Source: Succinatimonas sp. UBA7265
GTDB taxonomy: Bacteria; Pseudomonadota; Gammaproteobacteria; Enterobacterales; Succinivibrionaceae
Length of the DNA stretch: 17,993 bases
Direction: 5' to 3'
NCBI GenBank assembly: GCA_002473165.1
Contig: DKSD01000094.1
Location: forward strand, 1 to 17,993
Below the pieces are notes generated by a model. It was not told where the DNA came from and made no database searches. It saw only the letters and a program-made list of their open reading frames with translations. Below are positions 7,412-14,048 of the stretch, piece after piece. How positions within the stretch are numbered: position 1 is the first letter of the stretch; every line of letters starts with the position of its first letter. The position numbers and the translations under genes are program-made.

Positions 7412-8134
7412 ATGGACGATTTTGTCTACTCCCCGCCCCAAAAGCCTTTTCTTGACGTCGTATATGAGGATGAGGGCTTCATGGTGCTCGTAAAACCCTC
7501 CGGGCTTTTGAGCGTGCCCGGGCGCGGCGCGGATCATCAGGACAGCCTGCTTATGCGCGTGCGCAAATCCTGGCCTCAGGCGCAGGCTGTGCACCGGCTG
7601 GACCTGGACACCTCAGGGCTCATGGCTGTCGCCTTAAACCGCGAGGCCGCGGGCGCACTCGGGGCGCAGTTCCAAAAGCGCGAGGTGCAAAAGCTCTATT
7701 TGGCGAGGATCGCAGGATGCCCAAAGGAAGACTCAGGCGAGATCCGCATTAAGCTGCGCTGTGACTGGGAGCGGCGGCCGCTGCAGATCGCCGATCCGCT
7801 TTTGGGCAAGGAAGCGCACACCTCCTGGCATCTGCTGCGCCGCGGCAATGACTCAAGTCTCGTTGCCTTGGTGCCGCACACCGGGCGCTCCCACCAGCTG
7901 CGCGTGCACCTGGCGCTCTGCGGCCACCCGATCTTAGGCGATCGCTTCTACGCCCCGCGCGAAGTTCAGGCAGCCGCGCCGCGGCTGCTGCTGCACGCCG
8001 GCGTGCTCGCGCTGCGCCACCCAAAAAACGGGCGGGAGCTGCGCTTTTTGAGCATTCCGCCCTTTGAAGCCGCGCTTGATTGCGCAGCCCTTGAAGAGGC
8101 GCTCAGTTTTTTTCGCCCCGCGCCTGCTTTATAA
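7412..8134 (+). CDS. rluA: tRNA U32 / 23S rRNA U746 pseudouridine synthase RluA
   Basis: Dual-specificity pseudouridine synthase acting on tRNA position 32 and 23S rRNA position 746. The 240-residue product aligns by eye along its whole length with E. coli RluA (219): YSPPQKPFLDVVYEDE at the N-terminus, KPSGLLSVPGR, the catalytic HRLDLDTSG with D64 as nucleophile (same number as E. coli), TGRSHQLRVHLALCGHPILGDRFYA and APRLLLHA. It has no S4 domain, unlike RluD. The C-terminus is about 20 residues longer and lies on top of the convergent djlA end. The ATG matches the family start but has no SD, and only 31 nt separate it from the bamD terminator, so how it is expressed is unclear. The convergent djlA-rluA neighbourhood is also seen in E. 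coli. Confidence 0.93.
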   Translation: MDDFVYSPPQKPFLDVVYEDEGFMVLVKPSGLLSVPGRGADHQDSLLMRVRKSWPQAQAVHRLDLDTSGLMAVALNREAAGALGAQFQKREVQKLYLARIAGCPKEDSGEIRIKLRCDWERRPLQIADPLLGKEAHTSWHLLRRGNDSSLVALVPHTGRSHQLRVHLALCGHPILGDRFYAPREVQAAAPRLLLHAGVLALRHPKNGRELRFLSIPPFEAALDCAALEEALSFFRPAPAL

Positions 8135-9035
8135 GCTCAAAGGCCGCCGAGATGTCCTTGGCCTTTTCGGTATAGGTGCGCACGAGCGCCTCCGGCACGC
8201 CCTGAGCCTTAAGGCGGTCGGGGTGGTACTTGTTCATCAGCCGTTTATAGGCGGTGCGCACGTCCTTCCACGGGGTTTCAGGGCTCACGCCGATAATGCG
8301 GTAGGCCTCGTCAAGCTTGTCTGAAGATCCGTAAGATCCTGAACCTGCCCCCTGATAGCCGGAGTTTCCGGAATCCTGATAGCCTGAATTTCCTGAATCC
8401 GCGCTTCCTGAACTGTAATCTGGGCCAAAGCCGCCCTGCTGCCCGGAATAACGCCCGGAAAAACCGCGGCGGAAATTCATCTCGGAGAGCCGGATCTCGA
8501 TGAGGCGGTCGATCTCCTCCGGGCGGATCCCGAACTGCTGGCCCACGTTGTGCAGGCGGGTACGCTCCTCGCGCGTGACCTCGAAATCCGTGAGCGCGAT
8601 CTGCACGAGCACTTCAAAGAGATAGGAGATGAGCGTCACGTTGCCGGAGATGGACTGGCGGATGGCGCTCGTCTCGGCAAAAAGGTTGAAATCGTCGGAT
8701 TTGCCGCGGTTAAACGCGCTGATGGCCGCATGGCGCGAGGCGGCGTCAAGGTACATGTTCGACATGCAGTTCTCGGCAAGGCGGATCTGCTCAGGCTGGA
8801 TGGCGCCGGCGCCGCGGGCGACATAGCCTAAGAGCGCGAACGTGCCCATGATGATCGACTCGTTGTAGTCGGGGCCCTTGCTAAAGCGCGCGCGCGCATA
8901 GCCGCCGGCGCGCAGCCGATCGTTCTCGGGCTTGTCCACAAAGTACCAGCCCAAAATAAAACCGATGACGGACGAGAACGGCACCGGGAGGAACAAACCG
9001 ACGATGGCGCCCAGGATCCTGCCTTTCCAGCTCAT
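8103..9035 (-). CDS. djlA: Membrane-anchored J-domain co-chaperone DjlA
   Basis: Inner-membrane DnaK co-chaperone with its J domain in the cytoplasm. The 310-residue protein begins MSWKGRILG, matching the E. coli start MQYWGKIIG position for position, followed by a hydrophobic, glycine-containing membrane segment (about 8-33). A TerB-like helical domain (about 55-190) comes next, then a Gly/Ser/Tyr/Gln-rich linker, and a C-terminal J domain with the HPD motif (YHPDRL). The chosen ATG overlaps the murU stop as ATGA, a classic coupled junction. A GTG three codons upstream is possible but lies inside murU and adds nothing conserved. It is about 40 residues longer than E. coli DjlA, largely because of the linker. 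Its 3' end overlaps convergent rluA by 32 nt. Confidence 0.93.
   Translation of the reverse strand: MSWKGRILGAIVGLFLPVPFSSVIGFILGWYFVDKPENDRLRAGGYARARFSKGPDYNESIIMGTFALLGYVARGAGAIQPEQIRLAENCMSNMYLDAASRHAAISAFNRGKSDDFNLFAETSAIRQSISGNVTLISYLFEVLVQIALTDFEVTREERTRLHNVGQQFGIRPEEIDRLIEIRLSEMNFRRGFSGRYSGQQGGFGPDYSSGSADSGNSGYQDSGNSGYQGAGSGSYGSSDKLDEAYRIIGVSPETPWKDVRTAYKRLMNKYHPDRLKAQGVPEALVRTYTEKAKDISAAFELIKQARGEKN
8351..8398 (-). repeat. Two tandem 24-bp units in djlA
   Basis: Units at 8351-8374 and 8375-8398 match at 21 of 24 bases and encode two copies of DSGNSGYQ in the low-complexity linker between the TerB-like and J domains of DjlA. A 24-bp unit keeps the frame, so copy number could vary without breaking the gene. 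Confidence 0.85.
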
Positions 9036-9751
9036 GAGTTGCACTGCTCCCCTGTCTTTTGCGTATGGGTCTGTTGCATATAGCGGTCAGCCTCCTTAAG
9101 GCGCTCGCTCGTCCCGACATCAAACCAGCGCCCTCGGATCAACTGCCCGAAAAGCGCGCCTTTTTTGATGAGGCCGTCAAGCACCGGCCGCAGCTTCAGC
9201 CGCTGCACTTTAAGATCTTTGAAGATCTCCGGGGTGTAAACGGCCGCACCGGTAAAAGTATAAGCGTTTTCCCCCTGATCCCGCGCTCTCACGCGTCCGC
9301 CTTCCAGCGAAAAATCGCCTTTTGCGTTATGCGGCGGGTTTTGGGTCAGAAAGATCCGCGCCTGCCCGGGGGCCGGGATGTTCTCAAGGAACTGGCGGTA
9401 GTCGAGATCCATGAGCGTGTCGCCGTTTACCGCCAAAAAAGGCCGGCCCTCAAAAAAAGGCAGCGCCTTGATGATCCCGCCTGCGGTCTCAAGCCCTCCC
9501 GGACCTTCCACAGAGTGGGTAATGCGCACGCCAAACGCGCTGCCGTCGCCCAAATACTCCTCTATCTGCTCATGCAGCCACGCCGAGTTGACAATGATAT
9601 CCAGGATCCCCGCCTGCCTGAGCTTTTGCACATGCCAGTAAAGCAGCGGCTGACCGCCTGCTTTTACCAAAGGCTTGGGCAGGTGATCCGTAAGCGGGCG
9701 CAGGCGCTCGCCTCGCCCTGCTGAGAGGATCATGGCTCTGTCGATGTTCAC
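9032..9751 (-). CDS. murU: N-acetylmuramate-1-phosphate uridylyltransferase MurU
   Basis: Converts MurNAc-1-phosphate and UTP to UDP-MurNAc in the cell-wall recycling shortcut described in Pseudomonas, bypassing de novo MurA/MurB. The 239-residue protein has the nucleotidyltransferase signature LSAGRGERLRPLT (9-21) with K26-P27, ETAGGI (88-93), and the metal-binding NGDT (109-112, D111). Length and compactness fit MurU rather than longer GlmU, RmlA or GalU enzymes. The start is GTG overlapping the amgK stop as GTGA, and its own stop overlaps djlA as ATGA, so it is coupled on both sides. Its partner kinase AmgK directly upstream makes the assignment firm. Other small-sugar nucleotidyltransferases (for example mannose-1-phosphate type) are the alternative if judged without context. 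Confidence 0.9.
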   Translation of the reverse strand: MNIDRAMILSAGRGERLRPLTDHLPKPLVKAGGQPLLYWHVQKLRQAGILDIIVNSAWLHEQIEEYLGDGSAFGVRITHSVEGPGGLETAGGIIKALPFFEGRPFLAVNGDTLMDLDYRQFLENIPAPGQARIFLTQNPPHNAKGDFSLEGGRVRARDQGENAYTFTGAAVYTPEIFKDLKVQRLKLRPVLDGLIKKGALFGQLIRGRWFDVGTSERLKEADRYMQQTHTQKTGEQCNS

Positions 9752-10770
9752 GGCTGTGCCTCCATATCACCCCTGACGCGCCGCGAGAGCAGCGATTCGC
9801 CGCCGTAAAGCGCCCCGGAGAGCGGCCCTTTGAGACAGGCGTTAAGCGCTTTGAGATCGCAGTGCGCGCTCTCGGCGATGCACAGCGCAAGCACCTTGGG
9901 CAGGTGCTTTAAATAGCCGTCCTTGTGATCGCGCAGCCACAGCCTTGAGAAGATCCCGAGGATCTTCACATGCCGCTGCAGCGACACGCAGGCAAGATCC
10001 CAAAGGTACTCGTCACAGGAAAGTTTCAGCAAGCCGCGCCCTTTTAAGACGTCGTAAGCTTTGCGCTCAAGCTCCTGCGAGAACTCAGGGGACAGATCCT
10101 CGTAGACGTCAAAGATAAGCGAGGCCGGATCGTAAAGCGCCGGGCCTTTTACCATGTCCTGAAAGTCGATCACGGCCAGGCTGCCGTCTGCGATCATCAG
10201 GTTGCGGCTGTGGAAATCGCGGTGCATCGGCACCTGCGGCAGCCTCTGACACACCGCGCTTAGCGCATCGCGATCTTCAAACAGCGCTGCGCAGGTCTTG
10301 GCGTCAGGCTCAAGCCCCAGGCCTTTTTGCATGAACCATTCAGAAAAAATTCCAAACTCGCGCTCCAAAAACTCCCGGTCAAAAGGCGGCAGCGGCCCCA
10401 GGGAGGCGCAGGCGATCTTTCCTGAAAGCTCCAGCGCGTCAAAATACAGCGCTTTGCGATCGCGTTTCCCCGAGGCGAGCGCCTTGGCAAAGGTCTCATC
10501 GCCGAGATCCTCTTGCAGGATAAAGCCGTGTTCGCGATCGAACGCGTAAATTTCCGGCACCCTGACGCCGTTTTTTTTAAGCGCTGCGGCAATGGCTGCG
10601 AACTCGTCGTTTTTTTGGGAATCAGGCGGGGAGTCGGCGATGATCAGCCCGCCGCCGCGGTAATAGCGGCGCAGGCTGGCATCGCCTGAGAGCGGCTTTA
10701 AGCTCTCATAAGGCACGCCGTTTTTTTGGCAAAAGCTTCTCAGGAGTTCAGCTCTTTTTTGGGAGCACAT
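9748..10770 (-). CDS. amgK: MurNAc/GlcNAc anomeric kinase AmgK
   Basis: Phosphorylates MurNAc (and GlcNAc) at the anomeric carbon, providing the substrate for MurU. The 340-residue protein has an aminoglycoside-phosphotransferase-like kinase fold: SGDASLRRYYR (28-38) as nucleotide loop, LQEDLGDETF, the catalytic HRDFHSRNLMI (193-203, D195 and N200), and the metal-binding IDFQD (211-215). The open frame extends 30 codons upstream, but those residues lie inside trmB and look unrelated to the family; starting at the ATG ending at 10770 gives the usual length and a 23-nt overlap with trmB. No convincing SD precedes this ATG, so coupling to trmB translation is likely. amgK and murU adjacent is the diagnostic pair of the recycling route. 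Confidence 0.9.
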   Translation of the reverse strand: MCSQKRAELLRSFCQKNGVPYESLKPLSGDASLRRYYRGGGLIIADSPPDSQKNDEFAAIAAALKKNGVRVPEIYAFDREHGFILQEDLGDETFAKALASGKRDRKALYFDALELSGKIACASLGPLPPFDREFLEREFGIFSEWFMQKGLGLEPDAKTCAALFEDRDALSAVCQRLPQVPMHRDFHSRNLMIADGSLAVIDFQDMVKGPALYDPASLIFDVYEDLSPEFSQELERKAYDVLKGRGLLKLSCDEYLWDLACVSLQRHVKILGIFSRLWLRDHKDGYLKHLPKVLALCIAESAHCDLKALNACLKGPLSGALYGGESLLSRRVRGDMEAQP

Positions 10771-11479
10771 GTTCAAACACCAGATCCCGCACCCCATGCC
10801 CCAGGCGCTCGCCGCGCTGTTCAAACTTCGTAAGCGGCCGCCACGCAGGGCGCGGCACAAACGCCCCGTCAGCTGCGGTATTCACAAAGTTTTTGGCGCG
10901 GCGCATGACCTCGAGCATCTGCAGGGCGTAATCCTCCCAGTCCGTCGCCAGGCGCACCTGCGCCCCGTCTTTTAAGAGCGGTTCACACATGGCGATGAAC
11001 TCATCGTCTATGAGCCGGCGCTTGACGTGGCGTTTTTTCGGCCAGGGGTCCGGGAAGAAGATCTGCAGCACGCTGATGCTTTGGGGCGCAAGGCACTTCT
11101 TTATGACCTCAAAGGCGTCAAAGTGGATGATCTTAAGGTTTTTAAGCTCCGCCTCATGCGCCAGCTTCATGCACGAGCCGACCCCGGGCGGGTGGACCTC
11201 TATGCCCAGGTAATTGCGCGAAGGATCATCCAAGGCCATCTGCACGAAAGACGTTCCCATGCCAAAGCCGATCTCCAGCACGATCTCAGCGTGCCGCCCG
11301 AAGGCGGCATCGAGATCCACATGCTGCAAATGCTGCGCGTCCACAGGGATGAGGTATAAAAGGCCCAGTTCCTCAAAGGCGCGCTTTTGCGCCTCGGTCA
11401 TGCGCCCTGCCCGGATCACAAACGAGCGCACATGGCGATCGCCGGGATCGGTAAGCCGCGTTCCGGTCGCCTCGGCCAT
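10748..11479 (-). CDS. trmB: tRNA (guanine-N7-)-methyltransferase TrmB
   Basis: Forms 7-methylguanosine at position 46 in the variable loop of tRNAs, using S-adenosylmethionine. The 243-residue product (E. coli 239) shows the SAM-binding EIGFGMG (69-75), GIEVHPPGVG at 92-101, the family hallmark FFPDPWPKKRHVKRR (141-155), and the C-terminal RPLTKFEQRGERLGHGVRDLVFE. The ATG is 3 nt from the dapA stop. A GGAG 12 nt upstream, inside dapA, is a poorly spaced SD, so coupling is likely. Its 3' end overlaps amgK by 23 nt. No functional link to the flanking cell-wall genes is obvious. Confidence 0.96.
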   Translation of the reverse strand: MAEATGTRLTDPGDRHVRSFVIRAGRMTEAQKRAFEELGLLYLIPVDAQHLQHVDLDAAFGRHAEIVLEIGFGMGTSFVQMALDDPSRNYLGIEVHPPGVGSCMKLAHEAELKNLKIIHFDAFEVIKKCLAPQSISVLQIFFPDPWPKKRHVKRRLIDDEFIAMCEPLLKDGAQVRLATDWEDYALQMLEVMRRAKNFVNTAADGAFVPRPAWRPLTKFEQRGERLGHGVRDLVFEHVLPKKS

Positions 11480-11482
11480 AGC

Positions 11483-12367
11483 TTAAATGAGCTCCAGATC
11501 CTGCATGGCCTTCCTGATCTCAACCTTAAGGCCGTCGCTTACCGGAAGGATCGGCAGCCTGACCTCAGGGGTGCACAGGCCCAAGAGCGAGGCGGCGTAT
11601 TTGGCCGGAGCCGGCGACGGCTCCTTGAACATGAGCTTGTGCAGCGTCATGAGGCGATCCTGGGCCTTGCGGGCCTCTTCCCATTTACCCTCGGCGCACA
11701 GGCGCTGCACCTCGGCCACCTGGCGCGGGGCGATGTTCGCCGTCACGGAGATGCAGCCGACGCCGCCTGCGACGTTGTAGCTCACCTGGGTCGAGTCGTT
11801 GCCGGAGAGCCAGGTGAAATCCTCGCGGGAGATGAGCCCCCGCTCCAGCCACGGGCGCTCGAGATCGCCGGTGGCGTCCTTGATGCCGGCGATGCGCGGC
11901 AGTCTGGCAAGGCGCGCCAAAGTCTGCGGCTTGACGTCGACAATCACGCGGCCGGGCACGTTGTAGACGATGATCGGCAGCGACGTCTCCTCGTGCACGA
12001 GCTTAAAGTGGGCGTACAGGCCGTCCTGGTTGGGGCGGTTATAATAGCCCGCGACCTCCAAAAGCCCGTCGGCGCCGGCTTTTTCGGCAGCCTGGGAGAG
12101 CTCTACGGCCTCAACGGGGTTGTTGGAACCGGCGCCTGCGAGCACGGGCACGCGGCCTTTGGCAACCTCTGCCACTAACTGCACCGTGCGCTTGTGCTCT
12201 TCATGGCTTAAGGTCGGGCATTCGCCGGTCGTGCCGGCCGGCACGATGGCGCTCGTGCCGTTGTCGATGTGCCACTGCACCATGCGCTCCAGCGCCTGTT
12301 CGTCGAGTTTGCCGTTTTTAAAAGGCGTGATCAGCGCCACTATTGATCCGTGGAACAGATGTTTCAT
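11483..12367 (-). CDS. dapA: 4-hydroxy-tetrahydrodipicolinate synthase DapA
   Basis: Condenses pyruvate with aspartate semialdehyde, the first committed step to diaminopimelate (peptidoglycan) and lysine. The 294-residue TIM-barrel protein has T46-T47 in the GTTGE motif, Y135 and R140 in YNVPGR, and the Schiff-base lysine K163 in GIKDATG. Most residues matching the E. coli lysine-feedback site remain (H55, H58, E86, Y108 and an Asn at 82/83), but the E. coli S48-A49 pair is C50-P51 here. The usual TPYYN is AGYYN (106-110), an uncommon change beside the feedback site. Stretches such as AGAGSNN and VGCISVTANIAPR read more like alphaproteobacterial than E. coli DapA, from memory. No SD lies close to the ATG; see the leader entry. 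First gene of the dapA-trmB-amgK-murU-djlA set. Confidence 0.95.
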   Translation of the reverse strand: MKHLFHGSIVALITPFKNGKLDEQALERMVQWHIDNGTSAIVPAGTTGECPTLSHEEHKRTVQLVAEVAKGRVPVLAGAGSNNPVEAVELSQAAEKAGADGLLEVAGYYNRPNQDGLYAHFKLVHEETSLPIIVYNVPGRVIVDVKPQTLARLARLPRIAGIKDATGDLERPWLERGLISREDFTWLSGNDSTQVSYNVAGGVGCISVTANIAPRQVAEVQRLCAEGKWEEARKAQDRLMTLHKLMFKEPSPAPAKYAASLLGLCTPEVRLPILPVSDGLKVEIRKAMQDLELI

Positions 12368-12371
12368 GTAT

Positions 12372-12415
12372 AAAAAAAGCGCCCGGCATGCTCAAAGGCC
12401 TTCGCGCTTCCTCCT
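12372..12415 (-). promoter_or_regulatory. dapA leader: SD, hairpin and T7 tract
   Basis: On the minus strand, AGGAGG (12415-12410) is followed by a hairpin (GCGC 12407-12404 with GCGC 12382-12379, and GGC 12400-12398 with GCC 12387-12385, 10-nt loop), then seven T (12378-12372), then four bases and the dapA ATG. It looks like an intrinsic terminator or attenuator placed directly before the start codon. Folding would also shorten the effective distance from AGGAGG to the ATG from 42 nt to about 13. The stem is only 4+3 GC pairs with an internal loop, so the call is tentative. Confidence 0.4.
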
Positions 12416-12450
12416 GTAAAAACCGCTGCGCCCCCAAGGGCTCAGCTTAA

Positions 12451-12479
12451 ATCCTAAACTTCCAAAAGATCCTGTGCAA
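12451..12479 (-). promoter_or_regulatory. Possible sigma-70 promoter of dapA
   Basis: Minus-strand TTGCAC (12479-12474) and TAGGAT (12456-12451) are separated by 17 nt. They match the consensus at 3 of 6 and 4 of 6 positions. Transcription would start near 12444, leaving a leader of about 77 nt. The -35 overlaps the base of the lysS hairpin. Weak evidence. Confidence 0.3.
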
Positions 12480-12506
12480 ATGCCCCGCCCTGGCGGGGCG
12501 CTTTGC
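12476..12506 (-). terminator. Hairpin immediately after lysS
   Basis: Perfect inverted repeat GCCCCGCC/GGCGGGGC (12482-12489 and 12492-12499), extended by GCAAA/TTTGC arms (12476-12480 and 12502-12506). It begins right after the lysS stop. On the minus strand only TTT follows the GC stem, so it may terminate weakly or simply cap the prfB-lysS mRNA. Confidence 0.6.
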
Positions 12507-14033
12507 TTACTTCTGATCGTTGGGCCTTAAGGTCGGGAAGAGGATCACATCGCGGATGGTGTGGCAGTTTGTAAACAGCATCACGGTGCGATCTATGCCG
12601 ATGCCCTCGCCGGCAGTCGGCGGCAGGCCGTGCTGCAGCGCGGTGATGTAGTCGCTGTCATAGTACATGGCCTCGTCATCGCCGTGCTTCTTGGCCTCAG
12701 CCTGCGCGGCAAAGCGCGCGGCCTGATCGTCAGGATCGTTGAGCTCCGAGAAGCCGTTGCCCATCTCGCGGCCGCCGATAAAGAACTCAAAGCGGTCCGT
12801 GAAGGCCGGATCCTGATCATTGCGGCGCGCCAAAGGCGAGATCTCGGCAGGGTAGCTGGTGATGAACGTCGGCTGCTGGAGGTGCTCCTCGACTAACGCA
12901 TCAAAGAGGGCTGCGATGTAGTTGCCCAGCTTCCATCCCGGCAGCATGTCGCAGTGCAGTTTCTCGCACCACGCCTTCGCGCGCGCCTCGTCTTCAAGAT
13001 CCTCCATGGTGATCCCCGGGCCGTACTTGACGATGGATTCCTTCATGGTCAGGCGGTCAAAGGGCTTGGCAAAATCGAGATCGAGCCCAGGCTCCCCCTC
13101 TTTGCCGTAGTGCAGCTTCGTGGTGCCGAGCACCTCGAGGGCCATCTTCTTGTAGAGATCCTCGGTGAAGTCGATGAGATCGTGGTAGTCGTGGTAGGCC
13201 ATGTAGAATTCCATCATCGTGAATTCCGGGTTGTGGCGCACGTCTATGCCTTCGTTGCGGAAGTTGCGGTTGATCTCGTAAACGCGCTCAAAGCCGCCGA
13301 CCACGAGGCGCTTTAAATAAAGCTCCGGGGCGATGCGCAGGTACATGTCGATGTCCAGCGCGTTGTGGTGGGTGATAAAAGGCCTGGCATTGGCGCCGCC
13401 GGGGATGGTGTGCATCATCGGCGTCTCGACTTCCATAAAGCGGTGGGAGTCCATGTATCTGCGGATGAACGACACGATCTGCGTGCGCAGCTTGAACGTG
13501 CGGCGCGAGCTCTCGTTGGCGATGAGATCGAGGTAGCGCTGGCGGCAGCGGGCTTCCTGATCGGTAAGCCCCTTGAATTTCTCAGGCAGCGGGCGCAGCG
13601 CCTTGACGAGCAGCCTCAGCGACTTGGCGTGCAGCGTGAGCTCGCCGGTGCGGGTCTTGAACGCAAAGCCCGTGACGGCGATAATGTCGCCTAAATCGAG
13701 CTTCTTAAAGAGGTTCTGGTAGACGCCCTCAGGCAGATCGTCGCGCGAGACGTAGATCTGGATCTTGCCGTCCATGTCCTGGATCGTGGCAAAAGAGGCC
13801 TTGCCCATGATGCGCCGCGTCATGAGGCGGCCTGCCAGCGCGAATTCCTGCTTCTCGCTCTCGAGCGTCTCCGCGTCCTTTTCGCCGCATTTTTCGCGCA
13901 CGTCGCCCGAGGTGGCGTCGCGGCGGAAGTCGTTAGGGTAGGCCTGCCCCTGCTCGCGCAGGGCGTTGAGTTTGTCGCGGCGCTCCTGCATCACGTTGTT
14001 GAGGCTCTCGCCCGTGTCTTTTTCCTGTGCCAT
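12507..14033 (-). CDS. lysS: Lysyl-tRNA synthetase, class II
   Basis: Charges tRNA-Lys with lysine. The 508-residue product (E. coli LysS 505) has an N-terminal OB-fold anticodon-binding domain (about 60-150) and a class II catalytic domain: motif 1 around MEVETPMM (200-207), motif 2 FERVYEINRNFRNE (248-261) followed by HNPEFTMMEFY, and motif 3 GEGIGIDR (475-482). The ATG has AGGA at 8-nt spacing, placed in the 15-nt gap after the prfB stop, so the two are almost certainly co-transcribed as in E. coli. A hairpin follows the stop, and dapA comes next on the same strand. Confidence 0.98.
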   Translation of the reverse strand: MAQEKDTGESLNNVMQERRDKLNALREQGQAYPNDFRRDATSGDVREKCGEKDAETLESEKQEFALAGRLMTRRIMGKASFATIQDMDGKIQIYVSRDDLPEGVYQNLFKKLDLGDIIAVTGFAFKTRTGELTLHAKSLRLLVKALRPLPEKFKGLTDQEARCRQRYLDLIANESSRRTFKLRTQIVSFIRRYMDSHRFMEVETPMMHTIPGGANARPFITHHNALDIDMYLRIAPELYLKRLVVGGFERVYEINRNFRNEGIDVRHNPEFTMMEFYMAYHDYHDLIDFTEDLYKKMALEVLGTTKLHYGKEGEPGLDLDFAKPFDRLTMKESIVKYGPGITMEDLEDEARAKAWCEKLHCDMLPGWKLGNYIAALFDALVEEHLQQPTFITSYPAEISPLARRNDQDPAFTDRFEFFIGGREMGNGFSELNDPDDQAARFAAQAEAKKHGDDEAMYYDSDYITALQHGLPPTAGEGIGIDRTVMLFTNCHTIRDVILFPTLRPNDQK

Positions 14034-14048
14034 TTTTCTTATCCTAAA

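Noticed and set aside
5478..8134. rluD and rluA as a recent duplication
   Set aside because: They share only family motifs; one has an S4 domain and matches RluD, the other matches RluA along its length, so they are old, distinct enzymes.
10771..10860. Upstream start for amgK adding 30 residues
   Set aside because: The extra residues overlap trmB and do not look like an AmgK N-terminus; the ATG at 10770 gives the usual length.
12368..12506. Lysine riboswitch upstream of dapA
   Set aside because: The gap of 139 nt, part of which is the lysS hairpin, is shorter than a classical L-box and lacks its conserved core; only simple hairpins are present.
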